DNA of 64,000 bases, taken from the NCBI RefSeq assembly GCF_006538745.1, contig NZ_BJLR01000026.1, positions 20,426-84,425 of the forward strand, written 5' to 3'. A model generated the notes under the pieces. That model ran no database searches and was not told where the DNA came from. It was given only the letters and a program-made list of their open reading frames with translations. This DNA is from Cellulomonas cellasea. Its GTDB lineage: Bacteria > Actinomycetota > Actinomycetes > Actinomycetales > Cellulomonadaceae. Below, one piece after another: positions 44,035 to 51,817 of this stretch (positions are counted from its first letter, which is position 1; each line of letters opens with the position of its first letter). Both the position numbers and the translations under genes were made by a program.

Positions 44035-44277
44035 GTGGCCCCCCAGCAGACCGGTCCCCGCCGGCACCTCCCCAACAGTCCCTTCAACGCCGCCCGCGAA
44101 CGCGCGGCAGCGGCAGCGGTCTTCGAGCGCATCCCCGTGGGTGAGCGCGTCTCGCACGAGCGCCACGGCCTCGGCCGCGTGGTTGCGCTCTCAGGCGAGA
44201 GCGACGTGATCGTCGACTTCGGCGGTGGTGACCGCCGTCGCGTCTCCCTCGCGAGCTCCAAGCTCGAGCGTCTCTGA
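44035..44277 (+). CDS. Small Tudor/SH3-like domain protein (UvrD/PcrA C-terminal-like)
   Basis: The 80-residue protein's second half (VGERVSHERHGLGRVVAL then VIVDFGGGDRRRVSLASSKL) closely resembles the C-terminal Tudor-like domain of PcrA/UvrD helicases, and more loosely the CarD/TRCF RNA-polymerase-binding fold. The first 35 residues are basic and disordered. The GTG start has AGGAGG 11 bases upstream. Domains of this type bind RNA polymerase, so a small transcription- or repair-associated factor is a reasonable guess. It stands alone without a helicase. Confidence 0.68.
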   Translation: MAPQQTGPRRHLPNSPFNAARERAAAAAVFERIPVGERVSHERHGLGRVVALSGESDVIVDFGGGDRRRVSLASSKLERL

Positions 44278-44328
44278 CCTTCGGCACACGTCGATCGGCG
44301 CGCCCCGACCGATGAGTCCGGCGCGGCG

Positions 44329-44359
44329 GGTCGGTCTCCCCTCCAGACCGACCTGGAGG
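44329..44359 (+). promoter_or_regulatory. Alternative hairpins that can hide the ribosome site of the STAS-like gene
   Basis: Hairpin A: GGTCGGTCT (44329-44337) with AGACCGACC (44345-44353), a perfect 9-bp stem. Hairpin B: CCTCCAG (44340-44346) with CTGGAGG (44353-44359), a 7-bp stem that contains the Shine-Dalgarno GGAGG. The two share bases and cannot form together. The ATG is at 44365. This is the layout of a translational on/off switch, although A could also simply be the terminator of the upstream gene. Confidence 0.5.
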
Positions 44360-44364
44360 CGCGC

Positions 44365-44667
44365 ATGCCCGACGAGACCGCACCGACACGACGCGAGCCG
44401 GCCGTGTGCTCGCGCGTCCGGTTGATGCTTGCCGTCGCCGCGCGCACCGCCGCGCGCGACGCGAGCGGGCTCCCAGCGAACCTGGCGAGCGTCGACGCCC
44501 TCGCGCGCGCGCAGCTCGACGCGCTGCGCGCCGGGCGGTCCACTGTGCTGTGCGGCGCGAGCGACGAGCTGGTCGAGCTCCTGCGCTTCGCGGGGCTCGT
44601 CGACGTGCTGCGCGTCGAGACCGTCGTGGCGCCGATCCGCCGGCCGGCCGGTCGCGGGAACGGCTGA
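44365..44667 (+). CDS. Short STAS-like domain protein
   Basis: The 100-residue protein has C-terminal two-thirds (SVDALARAQLDALRAGRSTV, then ASDELVELLRFAGLVDVLRV) that follow the last helices and strand of actinobacterial STAS proteins (NTP-binding, anti-anti-sigma-type). The expected first strands of a full STAS domain are shortened or missing, and a conserved phosphorylatable Ser is not obvious. It therefore may be a partial or derived domain. TGGAGG with five-base spacing supports translation. An ECF sigma-factor locus lies on the opposite strand just downstream. Confidence 0.6.
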   Translation: MPDETAPTRREPAVCSRVRLMLAVAARTAARDASGLPANLASVDALARAQLDALRAGRSTVLCGASDELVELLRFAGLVDVLRVETVVAPIRRPAGRGNG

Positions 44668-44761
44668 ACCGGGCGGCTCCCGGGACCGCGGCGTCCGCGC
44701 CCAGGCACGCCGGGTCGGCCGGACGCCCCGGCCCCGGGCGGGAACGCGCGCGACGACCGGC

Positions 44762-45790
44762 TCAGGCCGGAGCGTCCGCCACGTCGAGGTGGTCGGGCAG
44801 TCCGAAGGCCGTGAACAGCCGGGGGTCGACGAAGTTCGTGATGCTCGAGATGCGGTCGTCCTGGATCTCGAGGACGTGGATCGCCCAGGGCTCGAGCCGC
44901 CCGGCGACGGCGCTCGGCTTGTACTGGGCGAACGCCGGCGACCCGTTCGCGTCGACCCGCACGAGGCGCGACCCACGGCAGCCCCCGCCCGGGCCGAGGT
45001 GCCACAGGCCGATGTCGACCGGCCCGCTGAGCCACAGGGCCCACGGCGGCATCGACTGGGTCGCGTCGGCGTGCAGGAGGCGCACGAGCGCCTCGATGTC
45101 ATAGGCCTCGAACGCCGTGACGTACTGGTCGAGGAGCGCCGCGTGCTCCGGGTCGAGCGGGTCGGGCGCGCTGGCCCCGCGCTCCGCGGCGCCGTTCGCG
45201 AGCGTCGCCCGGGCCCGCTGCAGCGCGCTGTTGACCGACGCGACCGTCGAACCGAGCAGCGTCGCGACCTCCTCGGCACGCCAGCGCAGCACCTCGCGCA
45301 GGATGAGCACCGCACGCTGGCGCGGCGGGAGCTCCTGCAGCGCGGCCACGAACGCGAGCCGCACGGACTCGCGGGCCACCGCGACGTCGGCGGGGTCGCC
45401 CGACTCGGGGAGCACGCGCTCGTCGGGGGCCGGGCCCAGCCACGTGGGGTCGCCGAGCTTCTCGCCGAGGGACGCCTCGACGGGGGGCGAGGCGGCCGGT
45501 GACAGGTCCATGGGCAGCGCACGCCGGCGCGTGCCGTCGAGCGAGTCGAAGCACACGTTGGTCGCGATCCGGTAGAGTCACGAGCGCAGGCTCGAGCGGC
45601 CGTCGAACCGGTCGAGCGCGCGCCAGGCCCGCACCATGACCTCCTGCACCGCGTCCTCGGCGTCGTAGATCGACCCGAGCATCCGGTAGCAGAACCCGGT
45701 GAGCTCGCGGCGGTGCAGCTCGAGCTGGTCGGGCGTCGCGACGGGGGTGCGTGCGGCGGCGGGGGCGTCTGCGGGGACCAGACCGGTCAC
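44762..45790 (-). pseudogene. SigG-like ECF sigma factor with SnoaL domain, interrupted by in-frame UGA
   Basis: Two pieces in the same frame make one ECF sigma factor of 342 residues. Region 2 is in the first piece ([40 protein letters not shown]). The second begins LYRIATNVCFDSLDG, continues into region 4 (LPPRQRAVLILREVLRWRAE, VASVNSALQRARATL) and ends in a SnoaL-like domain with SMPPWALWLSG, as in M. tuberculosis SigG. A TGA at 45578-45580 sits where ECF factors have the near-invariant Trp of sLRtWLYRIA. One base change (TGG to TGA) explains it, with no other damage visible. Start taken at a GTG with a GAGAGG site. It may be a recent nonsense mutation, a sequencing error or a readthrough site. 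Confidence 0.85.
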
Positions 45791-45929
45791 GACGGGGACC
45801 TCTCGACGTCCGGGGTGGGCTCGGCGCCCGCCGTCGGGGCTGCGGCTGCCCACGACCTCTCGATCCTGACAGTGCGTCACGTCCCGGGACAACCCTCCCG
45901 GACGCTCGATCAGGTCGGCCTGCACCGGA

Positions 45930-46334
45930 TCAGCCCGCAGCACCGGACGCCCCCATGAACATCGCCTCCCAGACGTGACCGTCCGGGTCCTGGAACGAGC
46001 GCGAGTACATCCCGCCCTCCTCGATCGCCGGGGTCGACGGGCTCCCGCCCGCGCTGACCGCCGCCTCGACGACCTCGTCGACGCGCGCGCGGGACTCGAC
46101 CGAGAACGCGACGATGACCTCGGTCCCCGCGGTGGCGTCCGCGACGGGCTTCGTCGTGAAGGTTGCGAAGAACGGGTCGGCGAGCAGCATCACGAAGCTC
46201 TCGGCGCCGAGGACGACGCACGCCGCCTTCTCGTCGCTGTACTGCGGGTCGAGGTCGAGCCCGAGCGCGGTGAAGAACGCGGTCGACCTCGCGAGGTCAC
46301 GCACGGGAAGGTTGACGAACACCATCGAGCTCAC
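45930..46334 (-). CDS. VOC-family (glyoxalase-like) protein
   Basis: The 134-residue vicinal-oxygen-chelate fold has two beta-alpha-beta repeats: [20 protein letters not shown] at the start, and [20 protein letters not shown] leading to [18 protein letters not shown] at the end. The GTG start has GGAGGC upstream. It is upstream of the broken sigma gene on the same strand with a gap of about 140 bp; VOC genes often accompany SigG/SigJ-type ECF factors. It could be an antibiotic-binding protein, an isomerase or a detoxification enzyme. Confidence 0.85.
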   Translation of the reverse strand: MSSMVFVNLPVRDLARSTAFFTALGLDLDPQYSDEKAACVVLGAESFVMLLADPFFATFTTKPVADATAGTEVIVAFSVESRARVDEVVEAAVSAGGSPSTPAIEEGGMYSRSFQDPDGHVWEAMFMGASGAAG

Positions 46335-46417
46335 GCGGGGCCTCCGGGACCTGTCGGCTGCTGGTGCAGGGCAGACCGGTCCGGTGCCCGGAACTCATCG
46401 GCGGTCGCGCGCCGGCG

Positions 46418-46822
46418 TCACGCCCGCGTGAGCTCGACGACGGGGATCGTGCGCGCCGTCGCGGCCGCGTGGTCGGCGAAGAAGGGGTACAGCGCGACGA
46501 GACGGGACCAGACGCGGTCGCGTTCCTCGCCGGTGAGCGTGGTCGCCACCGCGTCGAACGCCTCGTCCCCGAGCTCGACGCGCACGCGGGGCCGCGCAAC
46601 GAGGTTGGTGTACCAGTGGGGGTGCGTGGGAGCGCCCATCGCCGAGGCGACGACGAGGAGCCGGTCGCCCTCGCGGTGGAACATCATCGGTGCGGTGTGC
46701 GGCCGGCCCGAGCGAGCGCCGGTCGTCGTGAGCAGCAGGAGCCGGTCGCGGTGCATGCCCTCGACCTCGCCACCCGCCCGGAACTGCGCGATCACCCGGC
46801 GGTTCGTCTCCCGGACGTCCAT
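46418..46822 (-). CDS. Deazaflavin (F420)-dependent nitroreductase-family protein
   Basis: The 134-residue Ddn-like split-barrel protein has the family blocks RLLLLTTTGARSGRPHTAPM, then VVASAMGAPTHPHWYTNLVA (F420 phosphate and substrate loop) and the C-terminal RLVALYPFFADHAA. GGGAGG lies upstream of the ATG. These enzymes use F420H2 to reduce quinones or nitro compounds. Together with the PPOX and LLM genes at the left end, it supports an F420-producing host. Confidence 0.87.
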   Translation of the reverse strand: MDVRETNRRVIAQFRAGGEVEGMHRDRLLLLTTTGARSGRPHTAPMMFHREGDRLLVVASAMGAPTHPHWYTNLVARPRVRVELGDEAFDAVATTLTGEERDRVWSRLVALYPFFADHAAATARTIPVVELTRA

Positions 46823-46929
46823 CGCCGCCACCTCCCGCCGTGGGGAGGGCCGACCCCGCCACCGGGCACGGTACTCGTGCCACGACGCCCGCAGCGTCCC
46901 CGCCGCGCCGGACGGAGCGGCACGCGCGT

Positions 46930-47000
46930 CGCCGCACCGGCCGTCGCGGCACCTTCCGTCGCCGCACCGGCCGTCGTCGCAACCGCCGCACCGGCCGTCG
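46930..47000. repeat. Three imperfectly spaced copies of a 17-bp repeat
   Basis: CGCCGCACCGGCCGTCG occurs at 46930-46946, 46960-46976 and 46984-47000 (spacings 30 and 24). It lies between the DUF2231 and nitroreductase genes. Frames across it code only for Ala/Val/Pro- or Gly/Arg/Cys-rich repeats without start signals, so it looks like a non-coding minisatellite. Confidence 0.7.
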
Positions 47001-47036
47001 TCACGCACGGGCTCGAGCGGCCCGCGCGCGGTGGCG

Positions 47037-47636
47037 TCAGCCGTCCCGGTGCGCCGTGCCGTTGCCCGGCGGGGCGAACGCGCGGTCGCGGGTGCCGGCG
47101 TTGCGGGCGATCGCCATGTGGCCCCCGAGGTACCCGCCGACGCCGCTGACGGCGCCCCCGGCGAGCGCGAGCAGCGAGCCCGCGGCGTGGCTCCCGCGGC
47201 GGCGCGCGAGCCAGGACGCGCCGTACAGCACGACCGAGACCGTGTTCGCGCCGGCGTGCACGACGCCGACGCGCTGGGTCTCACGGTCGGCGGCCGACCA
47301 CTCGGCCCACCCGGTGAGGACGGTCGGGACGGCCGCGAGCAGGCCCGTGCCGACGAGGGTCTGCGCCGCGCGCCCGCCGCGGACCCCGGGCGTCAGGTCG
47401 AGGATCGACGCCGACATCCACGCGCCGAGCGGGACGTCGGTGAGGAACGGGTGGACGGCGTGCCCGAAACCGCGGCCGTGCAGGACCCAGCGCCGGGCGG
47501 GTCCGCCGACGAGCCGCGCGGCGAGCGGCCGCACGGCGTCGACGGCCCCGTCGAGCGCGGTGAGCCGCTCCAGGGCCGCCGTCGCCCGGACGAGCACCGG
47601 CCGGCCCTGGAGGGCACCCCTCGTGCCGTGCGGCAC
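47037..47636 (-). CDS. DUF2231 membrane protein
   Basis: The 199-residue protein has about four hydrophobic segments. HGRGFGHAVHPFLTDVPLGAW is the DUF2231 signature, in which paired His residues suggest haem or metal binding; helices at about 70-90, 93-113, 128-147 and 155-175 follow. The GTG start lies one base downstream of the DUF4383 stop, so the two are in one transcript. No function is established for the family. Confidence 0.83.
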   Translation of the reverse strand: MPHGTRGALQGRPVLVRATAALERLTALDGAVDAVRPLAARLVGGPARRWVLHGRGFGHAVHPFLTDVPLGAWMSASILDLTPGVRGGRAAQTLVGTGLLAAVPTVLTGWAEWSAADRETQRVGVVHAGANTVSVVLYGASWLARRRGSHAAGSLLALAGGAVSGVGGYLGGHMAIARNAGTRDRAFAPPGNGTAHRDG

Positions 47637-47637
47637 G

Positions 47638-48066
47638 TCAGCGCCGCGCCGTCGCGTCGCGGCGCGGCCACAGGGCGATCGCGAGGCCCGCGAGCGTGCT
47701 CGCGATGTGCAGGCCGTTGTCGGCGCCGTTGATGTTGAGGATGTTGGCGTCGGGGTTGTTCGCGACGACCAGGCCGTAGATGCTCGTCGCGCCGTAGCCG
47801 ATCGCGAGGATCCAGCCGTACGTGCGGGCGCCCGAGTCGGTGCGCCACAGCGCGAGCCCCAGCCCGCCGATCAGCAGGTGCACGATGTTGTGCAGCGGGT
47901 TGACCGCGAATCCGAGGAGCGTCTGGCTGTGGTCGTGCTCCGTGAAGCCGTCGAAGCCGGTCACGAAGAAGCCGAGGATGCCGACGAGCAGGTAGACGGC
48001 CCCGATGAGGAGCGCGAGGGTCTGGCTGACCGTGCGGGCCCGGCGGGCCGTTGCGGGAGACGACAT
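47638..48066 (-). CDS. DUF4383 four-helix membrane protein
   Basis: The 142-residue protein has four membrane helices starting TLALLIGAVYLLVGILGFFV. The conserved LGFAVNPLHNIVHLLIGGLG block with central His residues is the DUF4383 hallmark, and NINGADNGLHIASTLAGLAI is the last pair. GGAG lies before the ATG. It is encoded with a DUF2231 protein and downstream of the envelope operon. Its role is unknown, although the family often sits among stress-response genes. Confidence 0.85.
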   Translation of the reverse strand: MSSPATARRARTVSQTLALLIGAVYLLVGILGFFVTGFDGFTEHDHSQTLLGFAVNPLHNIVHLLIGGLGLALWRTDSGARTYGWILAIGYGATSIYGLVVANNPDANILNINGADNGLHIASTLAGLAIALWPRRDATARR

Positions 48067-48220
48067 GGTGGTTCTCCGTCCAGAGCTGTGCCTGAGTGTC
48101 GCGCACGTGTCTCGACGCGGTCCGGGCTCGCCGCCCGGGGGGCGCACCTCCGTCGGCCCCGTGCCCACGGGGGCAGGGGGCCGACGGCGGTGCATGTCCT
48201 GGTCGCCCGGCGGTCGAGCC

Positions 48221-48288
48221 GGTCGATCAGTGCTGCTGGTGGATCAGTACCGCTGGTGCATCAGTACCGCTGGTGGATCAGTACTGCT
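48221..48288. repeat. Four tandem 17-bp repeats overlapping the end of the DUF3618 gene
   Basis: Units 48221-48237, 48238-48254, 48255-48271 and 48272-48288 follow GGTGGATCAGTACCGCT with one to three changes each. Each unit junction contains ACCGCTGGT, a short hairpin. The unit nearest the gene includes its last Tyr codon and stop, so the array looks like serial duplication of the gene's 3' end into the intergenic space. Confidence 0.85.
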
Positions 48289-48931
48289 GGCGGGACTCCT
48301 GCACGGAGTCCTTGGCGCCCTTGGCCTCGTCCGCGAGGCCCTGGGCCTGCGTGGTGCCCTCGTCCTTGAGCGAGGACGCGGCCTCGGCGGCGCGGTCCTT
48401 GACGGCCTGCACCGCCTCCTGCGCCGGCTCGCGCAGGTTCTCCGCGACGTCCTGCGCGGCGAACTTGACCTCGTCGACGAGGCCCGAGGTCGAGTCCTGC
48501 ACGCGGCGCGCCGCCTGCTGCTCGACGCGCGTCGAGGGCAGCAGCGACGACGCGAGCCAGCCGATGCCGAAGGCGATCAGGCCGGCCGCGAGGGGGTTGC
48601 CCTCGGTCTGGCGCCGGACGAGCTGCGGGGTCTCCCCCACGGCGTGCGCGGCGCTCGACGCCGTCGAGGAGACCGACGAGGTCGCGCCGTGCGCGGAACC
48701 GCTCACGCGGTCCTTGGCGTCCTGCGCCGAGCCGGCCACCTTGTCCTTGGCGTCCTGCGCCGAGCCCATGATGCGGTCCTTGAGGCCGAGGGCGGAACCC
48801 TTGACCTTCTCGACCTGGCGGTGCGCGACGTTGCTGGGACGCACCTGCTCGCCGAACGCGTCGACGTCCTGGCTCAGCTCGGCCCGCGTGCGCTCGATGT
48901 CCGCTCGGATCTGGTCCGGGTCGTTGCTCAT
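48278..48931 (-). CDS. DUF3618 envelope-associated protein
   Basis: The 217-residue protein opens DPDQIRADIERTRAELSQDV, the DUF3618 block. A helical amphipathic region with repeated GSAQDAKDKVAGSAQDAKDR (about 60-80) follows, then one membrane helix (about 112-132, AAGLIAFGIGWLASSLL) and a long Ala/Glu/Lys coiled-coil tail. It ends in a Gln-Gln-Tyr codon run within a tandem repeat. The ATG overlaps the upstream holin-like gene (ATGA). The apolipoprotein-like repeats suggest a membrane-surface stress protein. Confidence 0.85.
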   Translation of the reverse strand: MSNDPDQIRADIERTRAELSQDVDAFGEQVRPSNVAHRQVEKVKGSALGLKDRIMGSAQDAKDKVAGSAQDAKDRVSGSAHGATSSVSSTASSAAHAVGETPQLVRRQTEGNPLAAGLIAFGIGWLASSLLPSTRVEQQAARRVQDSTSGLVDEVKFAAQDVAENLREPAQEAVQAVKDRAAEAASSLKDEGTTQAQGLADEAKGAKDSVQESRQQY

Positions 48932-49365
48932 GCGTTCCTCTCCTCGTGTCCCTGAAGCGCGTTGGGGATCTTCTTGACGGTCTCGGCGGTCTGGGGGGCG
49001 CCGTTGATCCTCTGGAACTCCGCCTTGGCACGCGCGGCCAGGACGGCCGCGACGATGCCCCAGATAACCGCCACGATCACGGCGGAGATGCCGTGGCCGA
49101 TCTGGTCGCCGAGGGCCCACCAGAGGGCGACGGACAGGAAGACGAGAGCCATGTGGCCGGCGACGGCCGCTCCCCCGCCCATCCCGGCGCCCTTGCCGGC
49201 CTTCTTGCCCTCCTGCGTCAGCTCCGCCTTGGCGAGGGCGACCTCCTGGCGCATGAGCGTCGAGAGGTCCTTCGTGATCTCACCGAGCATCTCGCCGAGC
49301 GACGGTCCGCTGGTCGGGCCGTCGGCGGCCCGCGGGTCGATCCCGGTCCTGGGGTCGACGCTCAT
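48928..49365 (-). CDS. Actinobacterial Holin-X family membrane protein
   Basis: The 145-residue protein has a cytoplasmic helix SLGEMLGEITKDLSTLMRQE VALAKAEL-type segment (about 22-50) and two membrane helices (about 66-84 and 92-110). This is the holin superfamily III / DUF1469 pattern. It overlaps both neighbours by ATGA and is the middle gene of a three-gene operon. Despite the name, there are no phage genes here; chromosomal versions are thought to act at the cell envelope. Confidence 0.85.
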   Translation of the reverse strand: MSVDPRTGIDPRAADGPTSGPSLGEMLGEITKDLSTLMRQEVALAKAELTQEGKKAGKGAGMGGGAAVAGHMALVFLSVALWWALGDQIGHGISAVIVAVIWGIVAAVLAARAKAEFQRINGAPQTAETVKKIPNALQGHEERNA

Positions 49366-50177
49366 CGTCCGTCCTCCACCGTGACCCCGCCGAGCGGGTC
49401 ACCCGCGGCCGTGCCGCCGAGCCCTGTCGAGGGGGCGCCGGGGGCGCGGTGGGCACCCGTGCTCTCGTCGACCTCCTCGGTCCCGTAGACCGGGCCGGTG
49501 CCGTACGTCGAGCCGGTCGTCCCGTAGGTGCCACCGCTCGTCTCGTAGCCCGTCGTCGTCGCCGCCGCGGTGTCGGTCAGGCCGTAGCCCGTGCCCGTCG
49601 TGGCGTACTCGGTCGTCGTCGCCGGGTAGGGCGTCGTGGTGTCCGCGTACGAGGCGCTGTCCGTCGTGGTGTCCTTGGCCGCGTCCTTCGCGCCACGCGT
49701 CAGGCGCCCGGCGAGGACGCCCGCGCCGACGGCGATCGCGAGGAACGTGCCGGGGCTGCGCCGGGCGAACGTCTTGACCTCGTCGAGCAGGTCCGCCGGC
49801 TCACGTGCCTCGAGCCAGGACGCGATCGAGTCGGTCCGGCCCGCGACCTGCCGGGCGATGTCCGAGGCGAGCCCGCCCTGCGAGCTGTCCGCCATCGAGC
49901 CGAGGTCGCTCCCGAAGGTGCGGACGCCGCTCGCGACGCGGCTCTGCTGGCTGCGCGCCTGGTCGGCGAGCCCCGCACGCGTCTGGCCGAAGACGTCCTT
50001 GACCTGGCTCTTCGCCTCGTGGGCGACCTCGCGGGCCTGACTCTTCGCCTCCTGCGCGAGATGCTGCGTGCTCTCCGCGGCGCTGTGGGCGACGCCCGAC
50101 GCCTCCTCGCGGACGGCCTGTGCCGTCGATCCCTGCGAGCCGTCTGCCGGCTGAGCAGTTCCGTAGTCGTTCGTCAT
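49362..50177 (-). CDS. Ala-rich amphipathic helix protein with Thr/Tyr/Gly-repeat tail
   Basis: The 271-residue protein starts at the second of two ATGs. The ribosome site GGAGGG (50189-50184) touches the first ATG (50183) but stands six bases from the ATG at 50177. Residues 15-75 form long amphipathic Ala/Glu/Lys helices (AHSAAESTQHLAQEAKSQAR). A membrane or glycine-zipper segment lies at about 142-160 (GTFLAIAVGAGVLAGRLTRG). The last 100 residues are a low-complexity tail of TTTxYATTGTGYG-like repeats rich in Thr, Gly and Tyr. It is the first gene of the envelope operon. It resembles general-stress/LEA-like proteins; exact function unknown. Confidence 0.78.
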   Translation of the reverse strand: MTNDYGTAQPADGSQGSTAQAVREEASGVAHSAAESTQHLAQEAKSQAREVAHEAKSQVKDVFGQTRAGLADQARSQQSRVASGVRTFGSDLGSMADSSQGGLASDIARQVAGRTDSIASWLEAREPADLLDEVKTFARRSPGTFLAIAVGAGVLAGRLTRGAKDAAKDTTTDSASYADTTTPYPATTTEYATTGTGYGLTDTAAATTTGYETSGGTYGTTGSTYGTGPVYGTEEVDESTGAHRAPGAPSTGLGGTAAGDPLGGVTVEDGR

Positions 50178-50505
50178 CGTCATCCCTCCGAGTCGACGGG
50201 ATCCGTCGTGTGCTGGGGGGTCGGAGACGTCTCCGCGGCATGCGGGACACCCACCCGAACCCTCCCTGGGTGGCGCCGACGACTTGCCTGCGTCGGTGCT
50301 TCGTGCTGCCCGTTCGGCGCCGTGGGACGCCGTCCGGGGACGTTGACGACGCTATGCACACCCGCAGGTGTCCGCCACCGGAGAGCCGCCCGGGGACAGC
50401 GGCCCGTCACCCGTACGGGGTGCTCGGAGCCCCGTACGATGGGCGTCAGGTGCGCCGGGAAGTCTGGTCGGCAACGTCGTCGTCGACCCTGCCGAGAGGT
50501 TTCTC
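50178..50505. other. 328-bp divergent region between the envelope operon and nhaA
   Basis: It contains the ribosome site of the leftward operon, a 9-bp hairpin CGTACGGGG (50412-50420) with CCCCGTACG (50430-50438), and the nhaA leader listed next. A TACGAT (-10-like) is at 50435-50440. No gene is visible; a frame that extends nhaA 46 codons upstream crosses the leader and lacks a ribosome site. Confidence 0.5.
50447..50505 (+). promoter_or_regulatory. Structured 5' leader of nhaA
   Basis: Within the leader, GCCG (50454-50457) can pair with CGGC (50469-50472), or CGGCA (50469-50473) can pair with TGCCG (50490-50494). The second pairing stacks on an inner GTCG/CGAC hairpin (50476-50487) and reaches the ribosome site GAGAGG (50494-50499). 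The two pairings exclude each other, as in a riboswitch or attenuator. A leader of about 60 bases is assumed from the TACGAT box. Ion-responsive RNAs precede nhaA in other phyla (nhaA-I and nhaA-II motifs), but I do not claim identity with them. Confidence 0.42.
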
Positions 50506-51816
50506 ATGACACTGCGCTCCCCCGGTTCACCGCTGCTCACCCGCGGTTCCTGGGCCGAGGCGTCCCGTATCGCCGAGGTCCTGCGCAAGGAGACGGTCGG
50601 CGGCGCCCTGCTGCTGGTCGCGACCGTCGCGGCACTCGTCTGGGCGAACTCGCCCGCCGCGGGCTCGTACACCGCGCTGCGCGACCTCGAGGTCGGTCCG
50701 GAGGCGCTGCACCTGCACCTCTCGCTCGGCACCTGGGCCGCGGACGGCCTGCTCGCGATCTTCTTCTTCGTCGTCGGGCTCGAGCTCAAGCGCGAGTTCG
50801 TGGCGGGCGACCTGCGCGACCCGCGGCGGGCGGCGCTGCCGATCCTCGCGGCCGTCGGCGGGATGGTCGCGCCGGCCCTGGTCTACGTCGCGCTCAACGC
50901 CGGCACGGGCGACGGCGCGCTGCGCGGCTGGGCGATCCCGACCGCGACGGACATCGCGTTCGCGCTCGCCGTGCTCGCGGTCGTGAGCACGCACCTGCCC
51001 ACCGCGCTCCGCACGTTCCTGCTGACGCTCGCCGTCGTCGACGACCTGCTGGCCGTGACGGTCATCGCGATCTTCTACACGAGCGAGCTCGACGTCGTCA
51101 TGCTCCTCGCGTCGCTCGTGCCGCTCGCGCTGTTCACGGTCGCGGTCCAGCGCCGCATCCGCTCGTGGTGGCTCCTGCTGCCCCTCGCCTTCACGACCTG
51201 GGCGCTCATGCACGCCTCGGGCGTGCACGCGACGGTCGCCGGGGTGCTGCTCGGGTTCGCGGTCCCCGTGATCCGCAGCCGCGCGGCGGGTGGGCCGGAG
51301 GCGGGCCCGGGCCTCGCCGAGCACTTCGAGCACCGCTTCCGGCCCATCTCCGCGGGAGTCGCGGTCCCCGTGTTCGCCTTCTTCGCGGCGGGCGTGGGCG
51401 TCGGCGGGCTCAGCGGGCTCGCCGAGTCGTTGCAGGACCGCGTCGCGCTCGGGATCGTCGCCGGGCTCGTGGTGGGGAAGGCCGTCGGGATCCTCGGCAC
51501 CACGTGGCTCGTCGCGCGGTTCACGCGCGCACGGCTCGACGAGGGGCTGAGCTGGCTCGACGTGCTCGGCGTCGCGGTGCTCGGCGGCATCGGCTTCACC
51601 GTCTCGCTCCTCATCGGCGACCTCGCGTTCGGCGCGGGCAGCGAGCGCGACGAGCACGTGAAGGTCGGGGTGCTCGCCGGCTCGGTGCTCGCGTCGCTGC
51701 TCGCCACGGTGCTGCTGCGGGCCCGCAACCGGGCGTACCGACGGATCCACGAGCTCGAGTCCGTGGACGACGACGCCGACGGCATCCCGGACGTCTACCA
51801 GCGCCCGGAGCACTGA
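50506..51816 (+). CDS. nhaA: Na+/H+ antiporter NhaA
   Basis: The 436-residue inner-membrane antiporter exchanges protons for sodium or lithium. The ion-binding Asp pair is Asp179-Asp180 in [17 protein letters not shown] (Asp163/164 of E. coli). The membrane-spanning Asp149 is in [15 protein letters not shown] (Asp133 equivalent), and [20 protein letters not shown] is the standard cytoplasmic loop. [15 protein letters not shown] marks the TM XI region. The ATG with GAGAGG upstream is preferred over an upstream ATG. A 30-residue acidic C-terminal tail follows the last helix. It is monocistronic. Confidence 0.95.
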   Translation: MTLRSPGSPLLTRGSWAEASRIAEVLRKETVGGALLLVATVAALVWANSPAAGSYTALRDLEVGPEALHLHLSLGTWAADGLLAIFFFVVGLELKREFVAGDLRDPRRAALPILAAVGGMVAPALVYVALNAGTGDGALRGWAIPTATDIAFALAVLAVVSTHLPTALRTFLLTLAVVDDLLAVTVIAIFYTSELDVVMLLASLVPLALFTVAVQRRIRSWWLLLPLAFTTWALMHASGVHATVAGVLLGFAVPVIRSRAAGGPEAGPGLAEHFEHRFRPISAGVAVPVFAFFAAGVGVGGLSGLAESLQDRVALGIVAGLVVGKAVGILGTTWLVARFTRARLDEGLSWLDVLGVAVLGGIGFTVSLLIGDLAFGAGSERDEHVKVGVLAGSVLASLLATVLLRARNRAYRRIHELESVDDDADGIPDVYQRPEH

Positions 51817-51817
51817 C

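Noticed and set aside
46792..47004. Small Ala/Thr/Gly repeat protein on the minus strand across the 17-bp minisatellite
   Set aside because: No ribosome site, and it overlaps the nitroreductase start in another frame; the coding pattern is produced by the DNA repeat.
48221..48288. CRISPR array
   Set aside because: Units are 17 bp and directly adjacent with no spacers; no cas genes. It is a tandem repeat.
48928..49365. Prophage remnant because of the Holin-X protein
   Set aside because: Chromosomal Holin-X/DUF1469 genes are common in actinobacteria, and no other phage gene is present.
50368..50505. N-terminal extension of NhaA from an upstream ATG
   Set aside because: The extra 46 residues are low complexity, cross the promoter/leader, and the internal ATG has the good GAGAGG site and matches the family start.
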